A stretch of 64,000 nucleotides of DNA, from contig JADANN010000352.1 of the NCBI GenBank assembly GCA_018806985.1, positions 434,001-498,000 on the forward strand, read 5' to 3'. Shown one piece after another: positions 11,386-22,937 of this stretch. The first letter of the stretch is position 1; each line of letters begins with the position of its first letter. Position numbers and translations under genes: made by a program. The stretch is from Angiostrongylus vasorum. Lineage: Eukaryota; Nematoda; Chromadorea; Rhabditida; Metastrongylidae. Below the pieces are notes generated by a model. It worked only from the letters and a program-made list of their open reading frames with translations. It was not told the origin of the DNA and searched no databases.

Positions 11386-12285
11386 CTGAGTTGAGGCCTT
11401 ACTGATTAACTGAATCATTGGTTATTCAGAGAGAATTTCTCAAGCAACATACAATTTTGTTCCATCCATAGATGAGCATTATCTATTGAAATGGGATATT
11501 TGTCGTGAAGTTTTCAAGCAACGTTGTCTTATATACTTGTTGCTTCCAGCTCTGGAAACCACTGTTTAACTCCAGTCGCTGGTTGGCTTCAGCCATAAAC
11601 AAGGCTTTGAACAAATATTTTCTTCTGAAGATAGTTTCTTTCAAGGACCCTCACGTATTAATGAAGTCCTTACAAGCCTGTTTATCATCCATCATCATTC
11701 CCACCACACAGCCACGTAAGCTGTCAAATTATCTGTTTTCTGGTGAAGAAGCAGCAACATTCGAGATCTATACTTTTCTGACTCAGATCTTTAAGTACGA
11801 AACCACTTTCAGAAAGTTAAATCGTTCTCAATTTAAAAACACCACGTTAGGAAAGGTTACATGTCAACTGAGGCCATTTGCGTTGAAAAATAGCTTTTTC
11901 TTTCTAACGCATTGTTTAAGGAAGCTCTTGTACGGATGGATTGATAACAGATTACTGCAAAAGACAAGAATTTAATTAATAGCTTGTGTTAGCTTAGCAA
12001 TACGAGAAGGTACTGATTATCACTGCTATGCTGAAATGACGGCTACTTTGATAAACATTGATTTAAATAATGTTTGAATTGCGTTATCACAAAAAGAATC
12101 CCATGCAACAGCTTTGTTTTAAGAGGAAGACGTTAGAAGTGGAAAGCTTTTCAAGCTCTGAAATCAATTTCCTTTGAAATAATGGATCACCTAGCAACCA
12201 CTACTTTCTGTTCCGTGGTTGTTTTTTGTTGATTCGACATAAATATGTATTAGATAAAAGATGAAAGGATGAAACATTTTGAAAT
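11386..12285. other. No repeat or gene recognised; 156-codon open frame 11505-11975
   Basis: This is the longest non-repetitive open frame in the window (+ strand, begins MKFSSNVVLYTCC, ends LLQKTRI). It has no domain motif I know, an AT-driven composition and no upstream or downstream exon partner, so I leave it uncalled. The rest of the interval shows nothing. Confidence 0.4.
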
Positions 12286-12485
12286 GATCAATCACTGAGA
12301 GATGCGCGTTCCTATTCTAGCATCGTGGAGTTGATTGGAATCCTCATCTGGCCTACATGATGACTTGCGGTGCCCTTTCGATGAACAGCTCACAGAAAGA
12401 AGGCTCGGTAAACCAAGGATTGCGAGCAATGCAATATCTATATATTACAGGGTACCTCTAACCGCTGCTGAGCTGCGCGCGTTCA
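12286..12485 (-). mobile_element. SINE-1, diverged
   Basis: 3' end at left (gatcaatcactgagagatgc), then gcatcgtggagttgattgga, catctggcctaca and gatgacttgcggtg. The middle is disrupted. It ends at ctgctgagctgcgcgcg, where the head should be. Confidence 0.6.
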
Positions 12486-12599
12486 TTTGGTCCATATTAA
12501 TATAAGTAGCACTTAAAATTATGGCACTTTTTTATTTTATTTTATGCGACCCCATTTTCACATTTACCATGCAGGTCCCACCAATTCTCGAATTCATAA

Positions 12600-12905
12600 C
12601 ATCCGTCGTCGTCGAAGTTCTTCCACTTTTTACGTGTTTTCGGCTGCCGTTTGAGCCATTTCATTTCATCTTGGATATCAAGAATGCTCGTTGAGTTGAT
12701 TCTCCCTGGAACCCAAGGATAGCCGGATTAGAGCGTTTTCAATTGGAATGCAGAGAGTGCCGTACAAGTCTGATGGCATTTTCTCCACTTCGGATGGATA
12801 AGAGGGTTGGTGGGCCTGAGTGAGACAGTGAGTGAGTGGAAGGATCGAAGCAGCACCACGGTCGTAATGATCGGCATAACTAGCACTGTGCTATCCGCCC
12901 TTTAA
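12600..12905 (-). mobile_element. SINE-3 copy
   Basis: Read on minus, the head is gggcggatagcacagtgcta (A-box-like) and gctgcttcgatccttcc (B-box-like). The body contains acggcactctctgcattcca, then tccggctatccttgggttcc, ggagaatcaactcaacgagc and gatatccaagatgaaatgaa. Comparable copies lie near 38.0, 44.4 and 55.2 kb. Confidence 0.65.
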
Positions 12906-13451
12906 AAACTAATTATGACACAGCATTTAAAGTGTTTCACAAGGGTATTCGTGCTAAGTAATAGATAAAAAATGTTGCCATAACCACTTTTCCAGCATTT
13001 ATCGTTCAGTTTTGATCATTCTCTGTCGCTTAATGTCATGGTTAGACTGGGAATTTCTTTTTGAAAAACGAAACCTTGTCTCAGATGCGTGGACATCCCA
13101 CTGGAAACGATGTGCTACCTCAGTAGGGACCATTGCGGACGAGTTCTCTGTTTATCATGGCGCTTGTTTAAGTGAAGATAATAAAATTTGCAGAACAATT
13201 TCCTCTTATCGGAAATATTTGTGGTTTTTTGCTGTAAAATTGCTATCTAATTCTATCTAGAAACGAGATTATAATCGAACATCCTATCGGCCTCAAAAAA
13301 CCCCCTTTTTCTCTCTCTTGAAGTTCATATTGCGAAGAGTATTGCTATTTTGAGTGAAATGCTTCACTCTGAATGAAAGGCACAGCATTTTTAACCACAC
13401 ATGGATTTATTGCCTCTTTTGTTACTTTTTTTTACGGTCTATCTATGATAA

Positions 13452-13720
13452 AGGGCAAGTGTGGCGCAATGGTTAGAGGTGCCTCTGCAATACACAAGGG
13501 GCCTTTCATCCCTCCGGGGTCAGCAAATTGATACCAGACTTGTCTGAGAGGATAGTAGCACTGGCTCGAAACATCGGTAGGCCACCGGAAATCATCGTAA
13601 AGGCCAGATATGCATTCAATCACCCTCAACAATGCATAGTGAAATCGAATGCATGGCGCATCCCTCAGGGATCGGGTCAACGCCGACAGCTTTATTCTTT
13701 GTCCTTTTATCTATGATAAA
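13452..13720 (+). mobile_element. SINE-1, internally deleted head
   Basis: A-box aagtgtggcgcaatggttag; the B-box region is deleted, jumping from tgcaatacacaagggg to cctttcatccctccggggtc. The body runs to catggcgcatccctcaggga and cgccgacagctttattcttt. Probably not transcribable by Pol III because the B-box is gone. Confidence 0.8.
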
Positions 13721-14736
13721 TTTTGGAGAAAATCTTATCGTTTTCGATATGGAAATGCTCAAGTACTAAGATGTTATTCAAAATATCATTGAGACGTCCC
13801 CTTTACAATTTTTTTCTATTTATAGAACTTTGCTAAGGCCGTAAATATGAATTTAACATGAATGACGTTGCATGGGAAGTCATTCGATGTAAATCTTCAC
13901 TAACTGTTGCCCTTTCATTGACGAAACTGACAAGTGTCCACTGACGCCATGCTTGAATAAATGGCTTATTGTTTTTTCAGTAGATAAAACGGATAGTGAC
14001 GGATAATGCTTTACTCGCTGGTGATTTTCTTTGACATATTTACTTCCTTGTTGTGAAAGTTCTTTCCTGTGACCTTGCGTTGTGGCTTAAGTTTTTTTGG
14101 TCAAGTGAAGGACAGCGAATTTAGCTCGTGTCGTTCGTAACATGCACTTAAAAATAGTGGCTTAACGATGCTTTGAAGAACATTGCAAAAAAAAATTGTA
14201 TAATTTTTAAACTATAGAGAGAATGCGTGAGGTTACTTTAAAAATTTGAATAGTAAGTGGAAAGAATGATGACACATTGTTGAGCTGGTCAACGGAAGCT
14301 AAACCATTGTATCTTCATTGAAAGAAAAGCTTCTTAAAAGTACATACTAAGTGAAATCGTCCCTTGTTAAATGAGCGAAAAGAGTATTTGCTGAACATCA
14401 AACCTTAATCTCGAAAAGTCTGACCTGACGATAATAAGATATTGACTTTATTAGTCAAATTCCACTTAGCCTATTAGGTGTTGATGGAGTAAAATGACTC
14501 AAATACCGTATTATATTTGTAAAAGAAACCTATAAGGAATGTTCTGAGTGCTTTAAGCTGTTATTTGAGAGCAAAGAATTCTTGAACGACTAGATAAAAA
14601 AGGATGAAAGCCATGAAAACCACAGAGCTGAGTGATGTTATTGACGAACAAACCTTTAGAACAGTAAAGGCAATGTGGTATGGAAAAAGTATGGACGTCA
14701 ATGAAATGGAAGGAATAGACCCTAAGAGATTTTGCT
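13721..14736. other. No gene or repeat recognised
   Basis: AT-rich unique sequence without credible exons or repeat termini. Confidence 0.5.
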
Positions 14737-15008
14737 AGAGGCGCGTGTAGAGCAGTGATTGGAGGCGTTCTGCAATACACATAGGATCGATCCGGCGTCC
14801 CAAGGTCACGAAGCCTTTCATCTTTCCGGGGTCGGCAAATTGGTAGCAGAATTGTTTGAGAAAATAGCAGCATTGACTCGATACATCTGTAGGCCCCAAG
14901 AGTCATTGAATAAGCAGATATGCATTCCAACACTTCCAAGAATCCTTGATGAAGTTGAATGCATATCGCATCCCTCAGGGATTCGTCAACCTTTATCCTT
15001 TTTCCTTT
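14737..15008 (+). mobile_element. SINE-1, full length
   Basis: The A-box region is gtgtagagcagtgattggag and the B-box ggatcgatccggc. The body is complete through caacacttccaagaatcctt. It ends catatcgcatccctcaggga, ttcgtcaacctttatccttt, so the 3' tail shows one to two ctttatc-like units. Confidence 0.85.
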
Positions 15009-15849
15009 AAGATTTGCTCGGCTGCGTGTAGTTGAGTGAATGGGCCATCCTCACAAGTCGTGCAGCATGCCTCAGCACTATTTGCATTCGTTCGTCATTT
15101 GTAATCTTCGTCTAGGACAATGCTCTGTTTCGAGTGGTGGTGACTTCTAGAAGACTTATCACTCGTTTACGACTATGAATACAGTTGTCTAACGATGGAT
15201 ACAAACTTCTCCATGCATTATCTATTCATTCTTGATATCGACGTTAACGTTCAACTCCTCCATCTGCAGTCAACTCTTTTCATCACCTAACCTATCCAGT
15301 ATCTATATTTCAAAGCCTCACCCGTATTTCGCCTTTCACTTTTAATCGTTTTGTTCTTAAAAGTGCGAAATAGGTTGAGGTCTGAACTATGAATTGATTT
15401 GATGCTTTACGTATGGATTGTATCTCAGAGGGGTTAATATTGTGGAATATTTTTTAACGACACTGAGATAACAGCTCACATGTTGGTTGCATAGATGTGC
15501 GATAGCTTATGGGTTATCGTACATGGTTCCCCGACAAGGGGTTTCCCATTGGCAGAAACTTGACCAACATTTTTTCGTTTTGGTCCCAACTGACGCTCCA
15601 ATTTAATACGGACAGGCCACGTATTAAACTTGTTTGCGCAAATGCGACAGCGTTCCGTTAGATATGGTGAAACTATTCAACAGTGAACCGAGCTATAGAG
15701 AAATTCTGGCCAGCGAACTTTGGTGACTTCATCTGAAGCCCAAATATGACCTCTGTTCGAGTATTGTGCCATTTCTCCCTCATATCACTTCCCATTTTCA
15801 ACAAATTCTGCATATTCAAGGATTTATTTCCTTTATCAAGACTGCAGGG
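15009..15849. other. No gene or repeat recognised
   Basis: No open frame above 70 codons with protein-like content and no repeat termini found by eye. Confidence 0.45.
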
Positions 15850-16190
15850 GCAGGGGACAGTGGAGTGGTTAGTGGTACCGTCGGTCAGGAAGCAAAAGGC
15901 GTTAAATCGATCTACGACCCAATGCTCTCTTCCATTCCATGTGGGAACGCCTTAGCCTAGCTATCTCCAAGATTGCGAGGAGAATCGACTCAATCGACCA
16001 CCACTTTACCGCATTCATAAAGAAGAGGAATCCTTAGGCAGCAGCTGAAACAATACGATAAATGTTCAAAGACCACTGTGTGCTGTTGGAGGCGAGGAAA
16101 CGAATTGAATATGGGCAGTGCTGGTATCCGCACAGTGCATGTGATGATGGGTAATGGAAAATAGAAAAGAATTAAATCCGCTATCAATCT
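15850..16190 (+). mobile_element. SINE-3 copy with tRNA-like head
   Basis: The head at 15858-15925 has ggagtggttagtggtaccgt (A-box-like) and gttaaatcgatctacgaccc (B-box-like). The body contains gcgaggagaatcgactcaat, cgcattcataaagaagagga, then ccttaggcagcagctgaaac. The tail region gaggaaacgaattgaatatg matches the end of the 9.2-9.37 kb copy. Confidence 0.6.
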
Positions 16191-16249
16191 GGCCTATTTA
16201 GCATTCTCAGTATATAACTAGTCGTACTTTCCATTTTTTACACAATACT

Positions 16250-16372
16250 ATCCTTTTAACGCTTCATCGAGCTCTTTGAGTATCATTTCCGCCTCACCGG
16301 TACTTTTCTGAAGGATAACGATGCCGTTAGTGTAACGGAAGTTTGATAGGATTTCCCGCTTTTGCGGCCGCT
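16250..16372 (-). pseudogene. RTE-type reverse transcriptase core, decayed
   Basis: Minus-strand frame beginning near 16372 reads REILSNFRYTNGIVILQKST and then GEAEMILKELDEALKG-stop. This lines up with the RTE motif around the catalytic box (LSNLRFADDIVL, SxSEAExMLxELxEA). The catalytic FADD-type motif has become YTNG, so both metal-binding Asp residues are lost. Flanking sequence does not continue the RT in any frame that I can follow, so this is a short relic. Confidence 0.7.
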
Positions 16373-17019
16373 ACCTTCAATCGTATAACTTCTGATGTAG
16401 ACGTGGAACCAGTTCGCAGACCGTGGAGTTTGGAAAAAGGATATCCTTCTTACGATTTAGAATATGGTCAATACAGCGGCATTCGTGTCCAACTTTTTTC
16501 TTATTTAATTGCGTGGGCTTAATCTAAATCCCTTCTATTCATGATAAAATGGCTTGTGGGACACACGCTAATCAAATTGAGCAATAGCTGGAAGATTCTT
16601 TCAGTTACGCTTCTTGGGTTGGATAAGGCCCTATAGTGGTCAATTTACAACAATAGGGCTTGTGTTTGAGCTTAATTTATAAGAAGTATTAACGACCCCT
16701 TGAAGAAGAAACTTTCCCAGAAATCACTTCTGCCGAGAAAGAAACATAGTATCGAGATGAAAAAACGTCTTTGCTACCTCCAAGGGTGGATGTCAAGCTG
16801 GTGCTGAGGGCCTGGAAAACCCATTACACGAGTTTATCCAATAATGAAGATTATGATGTCCACACCATTCCTTTCCAGAGAGAGAACATCCAGATGTCAG
16901 ATTCGAATACAGTGCTGTGAATTCGATCACTCTAAAAAATCCGCATGGCTTGTGCATAGTTCTTAAATACGAATGTTGACGGTTTGTAATGAACTCGACT
17001 TCATAAATTTTAAAAGGAT
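16373..17019. other. No gene recognised
   Basis: Possibly includes further decayed RTE sequence up to about 16500 but no motif is readable. The rest is unremarkable. Confidence 0.4.
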
Positions 17020-17310
17020 ATAGACTTAACTGGGTTCAGTGCCGATGTGGGCTCCCCAGATCAATCCCGTTGACGGGTGATTGCTGATGGCGTTGATCGA
17101 TAGAACTAGCTGAGTGACAGACGAAACGAAGGACCCGCATAGTGTGGTGGTGAACGCGTTACTCCCCGGAAAGGACAATAGCGCGTTCGTTCCCCACCAT
17201 AGACACCTGCGGTCCAGAGTTTTGCAAATATCTCAGCAACGTTGTGGTTGTATTTCGCTGAATACCCTGCCATGAAAATTGTAGTAGGCAGAAAATAAAA
17301 AAGATAAAAC
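17020..17310 (+). mobile_element. SINE-2, full unit
   Basis: Begins aacttaactgggttcagtgc, then gggctccccagatcaatccc, gatcgatagaactagctgag, A-box-like agtgtggtggtgaacgcgtt, B-box-like cgcgttcgttccccac, the arm gttttgcaaatatctcagca and tail gtagtaggcagaaaataaaa. This is one of the least diverged copies. The antisense open frame over it is a shadow. Confidence 0.8.
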
Positions 17311-17479
17311 ACTGTGATTTAGACTCACTTTATTTTCTCTGGTTTATGATCATTCTTGATACGGTATCCACCGCAAATTTTTTCCCAACCAATAAAGCCT
17401 ATTTCATTGAAAGTGCTTTGTTATAAATTTAATTATCATAAATACATGTCGTAACGCCAGACCATGGTGAAAGCGTGTT

Positions 17480-17525
17480 AAGCTGCACTCGTGAGGGATA
17501 GAAAATTGGTACCAAACTTGTCTGG
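17480..17525 (+). mobile_element. SINE-1 fragment
   Basis: Only ctcgtgagggatagaaaatt and ggtaccaaacttgtctgg survive from the SINE-1 body. Confidence 0.55.
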
Positions 17526-18375
17526 GATTTGCAATTCCCGAAAGCTACCTACGATGAAAATCAGGGAACACCTAGGCATGGCAAAACCAGAATTCGGGGG
17601 AAAAATCGTCTCGACCACCATTCAGCGACATTACCACAAATCCTCAGTTGGAAACTGAATATCGCCGAAGATCCGAGAACCTTCATGGGTAACAGATTCG
17701 ACGAAGTCAAACAAACGCAAAAAGTGCTGCGATCCGCATAATTCGTGATGTCGGAACACGTGAGAAAGCTTATCATTAGTCTACTTTTACTTACTCTCAC
17801 ATACTCATTTTTTTAGTTTATTTTCATTGAATATTTAAAACACAGTAGTGTTTTTTATGAAAAATTTCACCGGTTAGGTTTACTTGGGCAATTCTCCAAT
17901 GATCTTTGGTGTTGTTAAGTTCATAGTTGACGACTAAGGTTCACCAGCTTTTGTCTATCACCCATAATGTTGTGAACTTTGCAGTGATGAAAAAAAAGAA
18001 GAAAAAAGTACAAAGGAGAATTAGGTAGAACACACCCTGCTGCCCTCTGTCATATTGCTGGTTGTGCCGTAATTATTTCGTGAAACTCGTACACACCGTA
18101 GGGGCGGGCCTGACGACGGGCAGTTGTTTTGTTGCTCAAGCGCATTGCTCTATTTTGAGGCCTAGTATGACGCCATCACTGCAGATCGTCTGCTGAAAAA
18201 CATAGCAGCTTATTTTTTAATATAATGCCTTGTATTACGCTGTAATCACCAGCTCGTCTATAATTAGACATGAAGTCGTCAATAACTGATAAACTTGAAG
18301 CAACCTCTTTTTTGGAATATTTTTTGTAATACTTTATAGCTCTTGGCAATAATAAAATCAGCCAAGATATCCATA
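17526..18375. other. No assigned feature
   Basis: A 70-codon + frame (17529-17741) contains a protein-like stretch (TPRHGKTRIRGKNRLDHHSA) but I recognise no family. It may be an old transposon ORF. Nothing else is supported. Confidence 0.35.
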
Positions 18376-18660
18376 AAAATATAAAGGATAGAGCTCTCAG
18401 CGTTGATCAATTCCTGAGGGATGCAACATGCATTCGACTTCATGAAACATCGTTTGGAGATGACTGAATGCATATCTGTCCTTCACAATGACTCGCCGTG
18501 GCCTACCGATGTATCGAGCCAGTGCTTCTATCCTCCCAGAGAAGTCTGGCAGCAATTTGTCGACCTTGCCAGGATGCAAGGCTTGGTGGGCTACAGGCAC
18601 GGGAATCGATCCCATGTGTGTTGCAAGGTGCCTCCAACCATTTGCGCCACACGCGCCCTA
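18376..18660 (-). mobile_element. SINE-1, near full length
   Basis: The 3' end at left (aaggatagagctctcagcgt) is followed by all body landmarks. The head at right has tgtgtgttgcaaggtgcctc, then caaccatttgcgccacacgc. The A-box on minus reads tggcgcaaatggttggaggc, a one-base insertion relative to consensus. Confidence 0.85.
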
Positions 18661-18939
18661 AAATACCCAGAGAAACATTTTTTCTAGCGCAGGAATAAAG
18701 TCGTTCTCGCAAAGCGTTTTTTCTTCAGTAACAGGGCTAACATTTCAAAAGTCATCGGTGCTGTCCACTTTTGCGCTTTGCTTGAACTTGTCATTTAAAA
18801 AGTTCCATTTTTAGTTTCACAGCTTAACGGCTGTAGTTGTCTCTTGTCATTTTTATCACTTTACACATCGATGGTTTTCCTACTTTGTCTGCTGAACGAT
18901 TTCTCTTCATGGATTTCGCTTATTATCATTACAGAAACT

Positions 18940-19017
18940 ATGCGTGAACAATCCGGTTCGATTAGCAACACAACTCGTCCAACTCTTCCAATATGCCCGT
19001 CGTTGATGCCATCACAA
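18940..19017 (+). CDS. Candidate 5' coding exon, possibly of the downstream globin gene
   Basis: A good nematode acceptor (ttatcattacag, ending 18934) is followed after five bases by ATG at 18940. Then come 26 codons (MREQSGSISN, TRPTLPICPSLMPSQ) to a weak donor (caa|gttcgt, GT at 19018). An acceptor just before an ATG is what a spliced-leader trans-splice site would look like. The end phase (0) matches the start phase of the 27330 exon, but the missing globin A-D helices would have to lie between. Very tentative; it may be chance. Confidence 0.2.
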
Positions 19018-19227
19018 GTTCGTTTTATTTATTTCCTTCAACTTAAAAGTACTATTAAACAATTTTTTTGAAGTTTTCCTTTTGCTCAGAAGCCCAAAAT
19101 GTATATGCATTTCGCGTGTTTCTTCCCCATCTGTCCTTTACAAGGATGGACGATTTTTTCTCTGTAGTTTTTATGAAAAAAACCTACCTGATTTTGAGAT
19201 GTACTCATATTAAAAGCTCTGTTTTAA

Positions 19228-19963
19228 CAGTTCCCAGGATCGACTTTCTATTAACCTCGGCATTGGATTATAAATCTATTGTTTTCTTTTTTTACAGCAA
19301 TCGCGAGGTTGTTATTCAGCACACCTTTACTTCCTTACAAATATAACACATACAACACAACGGTAGCTGACGTTTCGGCAGTACCGCATTCTTCAGAGCT
19401 GGAAGGGTACACTATTATGTAATTTACTACGTCAAACGCTTCAACAACGCAAAGAGAAAGATGAAAATCTGAACAATAATTATACACGATCACCGGCTTC
19501 TCGAAAAATCCACCGTTTTTATCTGTTTTCCACCAAGGAGGAACAGCCGCTTAGAGTCGCGTATGGTTGATTACTGCACCACCCCACGTCAAAAATCACT
19601 TCTGAGATACGGTGCCAGATCACGCGTTATCTCAGGGCATTCTTTCCTGCTATTCATTGTCGGATTTTTGGAATATATCCAAAAAGCCTCGAGAAATTTG
19701 CGCGCTGGTGTTTTTAGTCTCCCGTGCGATGGTAGCGACTTTTACATCAAAATCTTCTCCGCTATGTTCTTGTATCCTATGCGTGCCTAGTGGCGTGCCT
19801 TGTTTTGATTTTCGTTTGCAATCTAGGTGTTCTTTTATGCGGATACATAAAAGTCATAAATTACGTATTAGTGTACCCTTCCAGGCTCTAAAGAAGGCGA
19901 TACTGCCGAAACGTCACCTACCGTTGTGTTGTATGTGTTATATTTGTAGGGAAGTAAAGGTGT
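19228..19963 (-). mobile_element. PLE-A element with GIY-YIG domain and partial inverted arm, TSD
   Basis: On minus, the coding part (about 19850-19600) reads IRIKEHLDCKRKSKQGTPLG, then THRIQEHSGEDFDVKVATIA, RETK. After a frameshift come LEAFWIYSKNPTMNSRKECP-like residues and ITRDLAP. This is the C-terminal half of a PLE GIY-YIG endonuclease. The ORF tail ends SSEECGTAETSATVVLYV near 19330. The terminus at left is cccaggatcgactttctatt. An inverted partial arm (ggctctaaagaaggcgatac, gccgaaacgtcacctaccg) lies at 19882-19963. Flanks gctctgttttaa (19216-19227) and gctctgtttttaa (19964-19976) form a 12-13-bp target duplication. Confidence 0.85.
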
Positions 19964-19976
19964 GCTCTGTTTTTAA

Positions 19977-20118
19977 TCTAACATATTTCTTTGGACATAT
20001 ATTGGCAGGGTAGACTGCAGTCAACTTGACCTTTCAGGCTCTGAGGAAGGCGAAATCCGCCGAAACGTCAGCTTTAATGGAATAAAGAATAAAGTAACAC
20101 CTCGCGTTTGCTCAACAA
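19977..20118 (+). mobile_element. PLE 3' end, separate copy
   Basis: Plus-oriented arm of another subfamily: tcaggctctgaggaaggcga, atccgccgaaacgtcagctt, taatggaataaagaataaag, acacctcgcgtttgctcaac. It resembles the arm at 62.08-62.17 kb more than the neighbouring 19.2-kb element. The terminal tail is not evident. Confidence 0.65.
20037..20073 (+). ncRNA. Hammerhead-ribozyme-like motif in PLE arm, intact core
   Basis: Stem I: GGCU (20037-20040) with AGCU (20070-20073). Core CUGAGGA at 20041-20047. Helix II GGCG/CGCC closes a five-base loop, preceded by one extra A. GAAA lies at 20062-20065, then CGUC, with the expected cleavage after C20069. Helix III has no loop; ACGU is self-complementary, so pairing would have to be intermolecular. 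PLEs are known to carry minimal hammerheads of this kind. The extra A next to A9 is a caveat, and activity is untested. Confidence 0.5.
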
Positions 20119-21984
20119 GAACATAAAGAATATATTGTTGAGTTTTGGATGATCATAGAATGAACTTGTGCCAATGTTTTCTGAGAATCAATAAGACACT
20201 TCATTTGAATTGATAAAGTTGATAAGGCCACCGATTGAAGGAACAAACTGACAAGAAATAGTGACGCTTAAAGAACAAACTATAAAACTTTCTAAATCAT
20301 ATCTAGTGTACAACTTTTTATTGCCATTGGTTTAGGTGGCGGTGCTTCGTAAATCATGGAAACATATCAACACTAAAGGACTCATTACGGTTCTTTCCAG
20401 GTGCTTCCAAAGGGTTGGTAATCGTTTTGTTTAGCTCTATTCTTAGTTTTTATTTCAATAGAAAAATGCAACCAGTGCTGTTGACTGAACGTTTGAACTA
20501 ATAACTAAAAAAGTATAAACCTTTCTGTGATAAATTAACTTCACGCACAACGTACTCCTTTAACTGGTGGTCCACTGGACGAAACTGCTGTCATTCGAAG
20601 CAGAAGAATCCTAATCAGAAAACAGAAAACCTTAATCCCTTCAAGGCCTTCAACGCTTTAGAAGGATCACCGAGCGATTCTGTTGCATATCTGGGATCAT
20701 AAGTGCACTGATTCTTGAGGATTTTAATGAAAAAAGGTGCCCGTTTGGAATATAGGTATGGGGAGGAGATGTCAAATCGTTGAGGTGCACGTGAACCCAG
20801 ATATGAACCATTCTGTATCTGTGGACAACAGTTACAAGAGAACGAATGGAATCCTAGAAGTTTTTCTGTTTTATAAGCTCATATGAAGGCACACATCTAA
20901 CTATCTAAATTATAAAGTAGTTTAGGTAAACTTCCACTTAGCAGCTTTATTACATTCAGTGATAGTTTTTCTGACAGCTGCAGACAAGTTATCGGCTTTT
21001 TTCGAATTTCCCAAACATCCGACTTCAAAAAAGATCAGCACAGTGAAAAGTTGAATGTTCTTCTATGAGAGCGTTTCAGCAGTGACCTCAGTGTACAAAT
21101 AGTCGAGGACATATTGCATCCGGGTGGCCGAAATCTCGTTTGTTCAATGGCTTCGCTGTTTGCAGCGTTGCCCAAAATGAGAAAAAAAAAGATGAAAAAA
21201 CAGAAAATATTCGTGGTTTCTGGAAAGGGAAATTGTGCGAGAATACTAATGAGTTGTTTCTAACAGTTTCTATCCTGAAAAGCTATGTCGTGTTTTCGAG
21301 CCCGTTGCATTGAAATCAATGCGCATCAATGGGAAGTTTTTAGTCTTTCCATTTTCCAAGAATGGTTGAGCATCTGCAACCATTGACACTACGTATGTCA
21401 GGCTTTGTTGTGAGGCAGAATGGAAAAGAACATGCTAAGCTGGGCGTTAAGGTCGTCACGAACACTTCCTCATTCGAAAGCGTATGATTTCAAGTCTCTT
21501 AATGGAAAACGTTTCCTTCGATGGCAGCCGCACTTTTTTGAACTTATTCTTTATTAATCTCTAAGTGATTTCTTAATGGGATGTGATACTGTTACTGGTA
21601 GGCACTCTTAAATGTTATAGAACGTATAAGTAATAAAAGAAAAATTTGCATTTGAATTATAGCTGGTTCCGTCTCTCCTGATGGACTTTGCATAATTTTG
21701 GGACCTTTAGGACTTTGCGGACTTTTAGGAGGGGCGTTTCCTTCAACAATGGTTGAAATCCTCACTATCACTTTTTTGAAAACCACTTTTAACAAAAAGA
21801 ACAAGGTGATTCGTTCCCTACATTTTATTCTTTTCCAAGTTAGCATTATCGTACTTTCTTTGAAACAAAACAGCCAAAAGCTTTTTTTCGTTATGTTAGA
21901 AAACCGGACAATTCCTTAAAAGTAATCTTATGCGAAAGAAAACTGACCATTACAAGTACTTCCTAGGTGCGTTTTCCCTATAAA
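20119..21984. other. No gene or repeat recognised
   Basis: Around 21650-21850 both strands are open and proline- or glycine-rich. On minus the frame gives APPKSPQSPKGPKIMQSPSG; on plus a Leu/Gly-rich frame. No convincing splice pair favours either. This would be a globin intron if the 18940 exon belongs to that gene. Confidence 0.4.
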
Positions 21985-22265
21985 AAAAAAGGATAACGCT
22001 CTCGGCGTTGATCAATCCCTGAAGGATGCGCTATGCTTTCGACTACATTAAGCACCGTTTGGAGGTGATTTAATGCACATCTGGCCTTTACAATGACTCG
22101 CAGTGGCCTAGCGATGCGTTGAGACAGTGCTGCTATCCTCTCAGACAAGTCTGGTACCAACTGCCGAGCACGGCGGGGTGGAAGGCTTGGTGAGCCATAA
22201 CCGCGGGATCGACTCCACGTGTGTGTTTCAGGGCGCCTCCGACCGCTGCACCATACGTGCCCTAT
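21985..22265 (-). mobile_element. SINE-1, near full length
   Basis: The 3' end is aaggataacgctctcggcgt. The body is intact and the head on minus is gggcacgtatggtgcagcgg with B-box ggagtcgatcccgcg. Good Pol III-like boxes. Confidence 0.85.
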
Positions 22266-22937
22266 TTTTTGCTGTTAAAAAACCAGATAAAAAATACTAT
22301 TTACATTCATGTAGGGGTCTGTTAAGAGGAAAAATGATGTTCTTGGTAATTCATACTCACATTCGGTTTGATGTCCGGCTAATCAAGCGTCCTTCTAAAC
22401 TTTACTTTTTCTGTTATGTTATACTTTTTGCAGACGAAGAATATTTTTTGGCGATAGCTCTGGATATAGCATTATTCGCTGAAGGATTTCATTGCTAGTT
22501 TCGTTGACATAAACTCACATATGAGAATTCAAGCGATGTGCATTGAGGTTAGACCAACATAGGAATTTTGAGCGCCGATGTCAGCTTCTTCTACTTCAAT
22601 TATCATAACTGAATTCCTTCTCACTCGTGTTTACGCTCTTTCGCGATTTCTTATCCCTCTTTCGACTTCGTGAGTTTTTTTGTCCCTCACAACTTTTTTT
22701 AAATGAGAATGCTTTAATATTGCACGAATGTCATGCAAGAAGTTTTCATATCACGATGTTTAAGTTAAAAACAGTTCTGGTGGTCATAAAGAGCAATTCT
22801 AATGCTGAATAGGAATCAAATCGGAAACAAGAATTGACTCCATTGAATAGAATATGCTTTCCATTAGTCTTAAATAATGACCTCAAATAAATGGGAGGAT
22901 TCGCTATCCTTTTACCATAAGCAGTAAAATATTAAAC
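22266..22937. other. No gene recognised
   Basis: One acceptor-like site (ttatactttttgcag near 22430) precedes 22 open codons ending in a stop. This is insufficient to call an exon. Confidence 0.35.

Noticed and set aside
11505..11975. 156-codon + frame, longest outside repeats
   Set aside because: No domain motif, no partner exon, AT-driven composition; left as an uncalled frame.
19612..20013. 133-codon + frame
   Set aside because: Shadow of the PLE GIY-YIG relic, which reads convincingly on minus.
21592..21919. Pro/Lys-rich minus frame and Gly/Leu-rich plus frame
   Set aside because: Considered a collagen-like exon; no Gly-X-Y periodicity and no splice pair on either strand.
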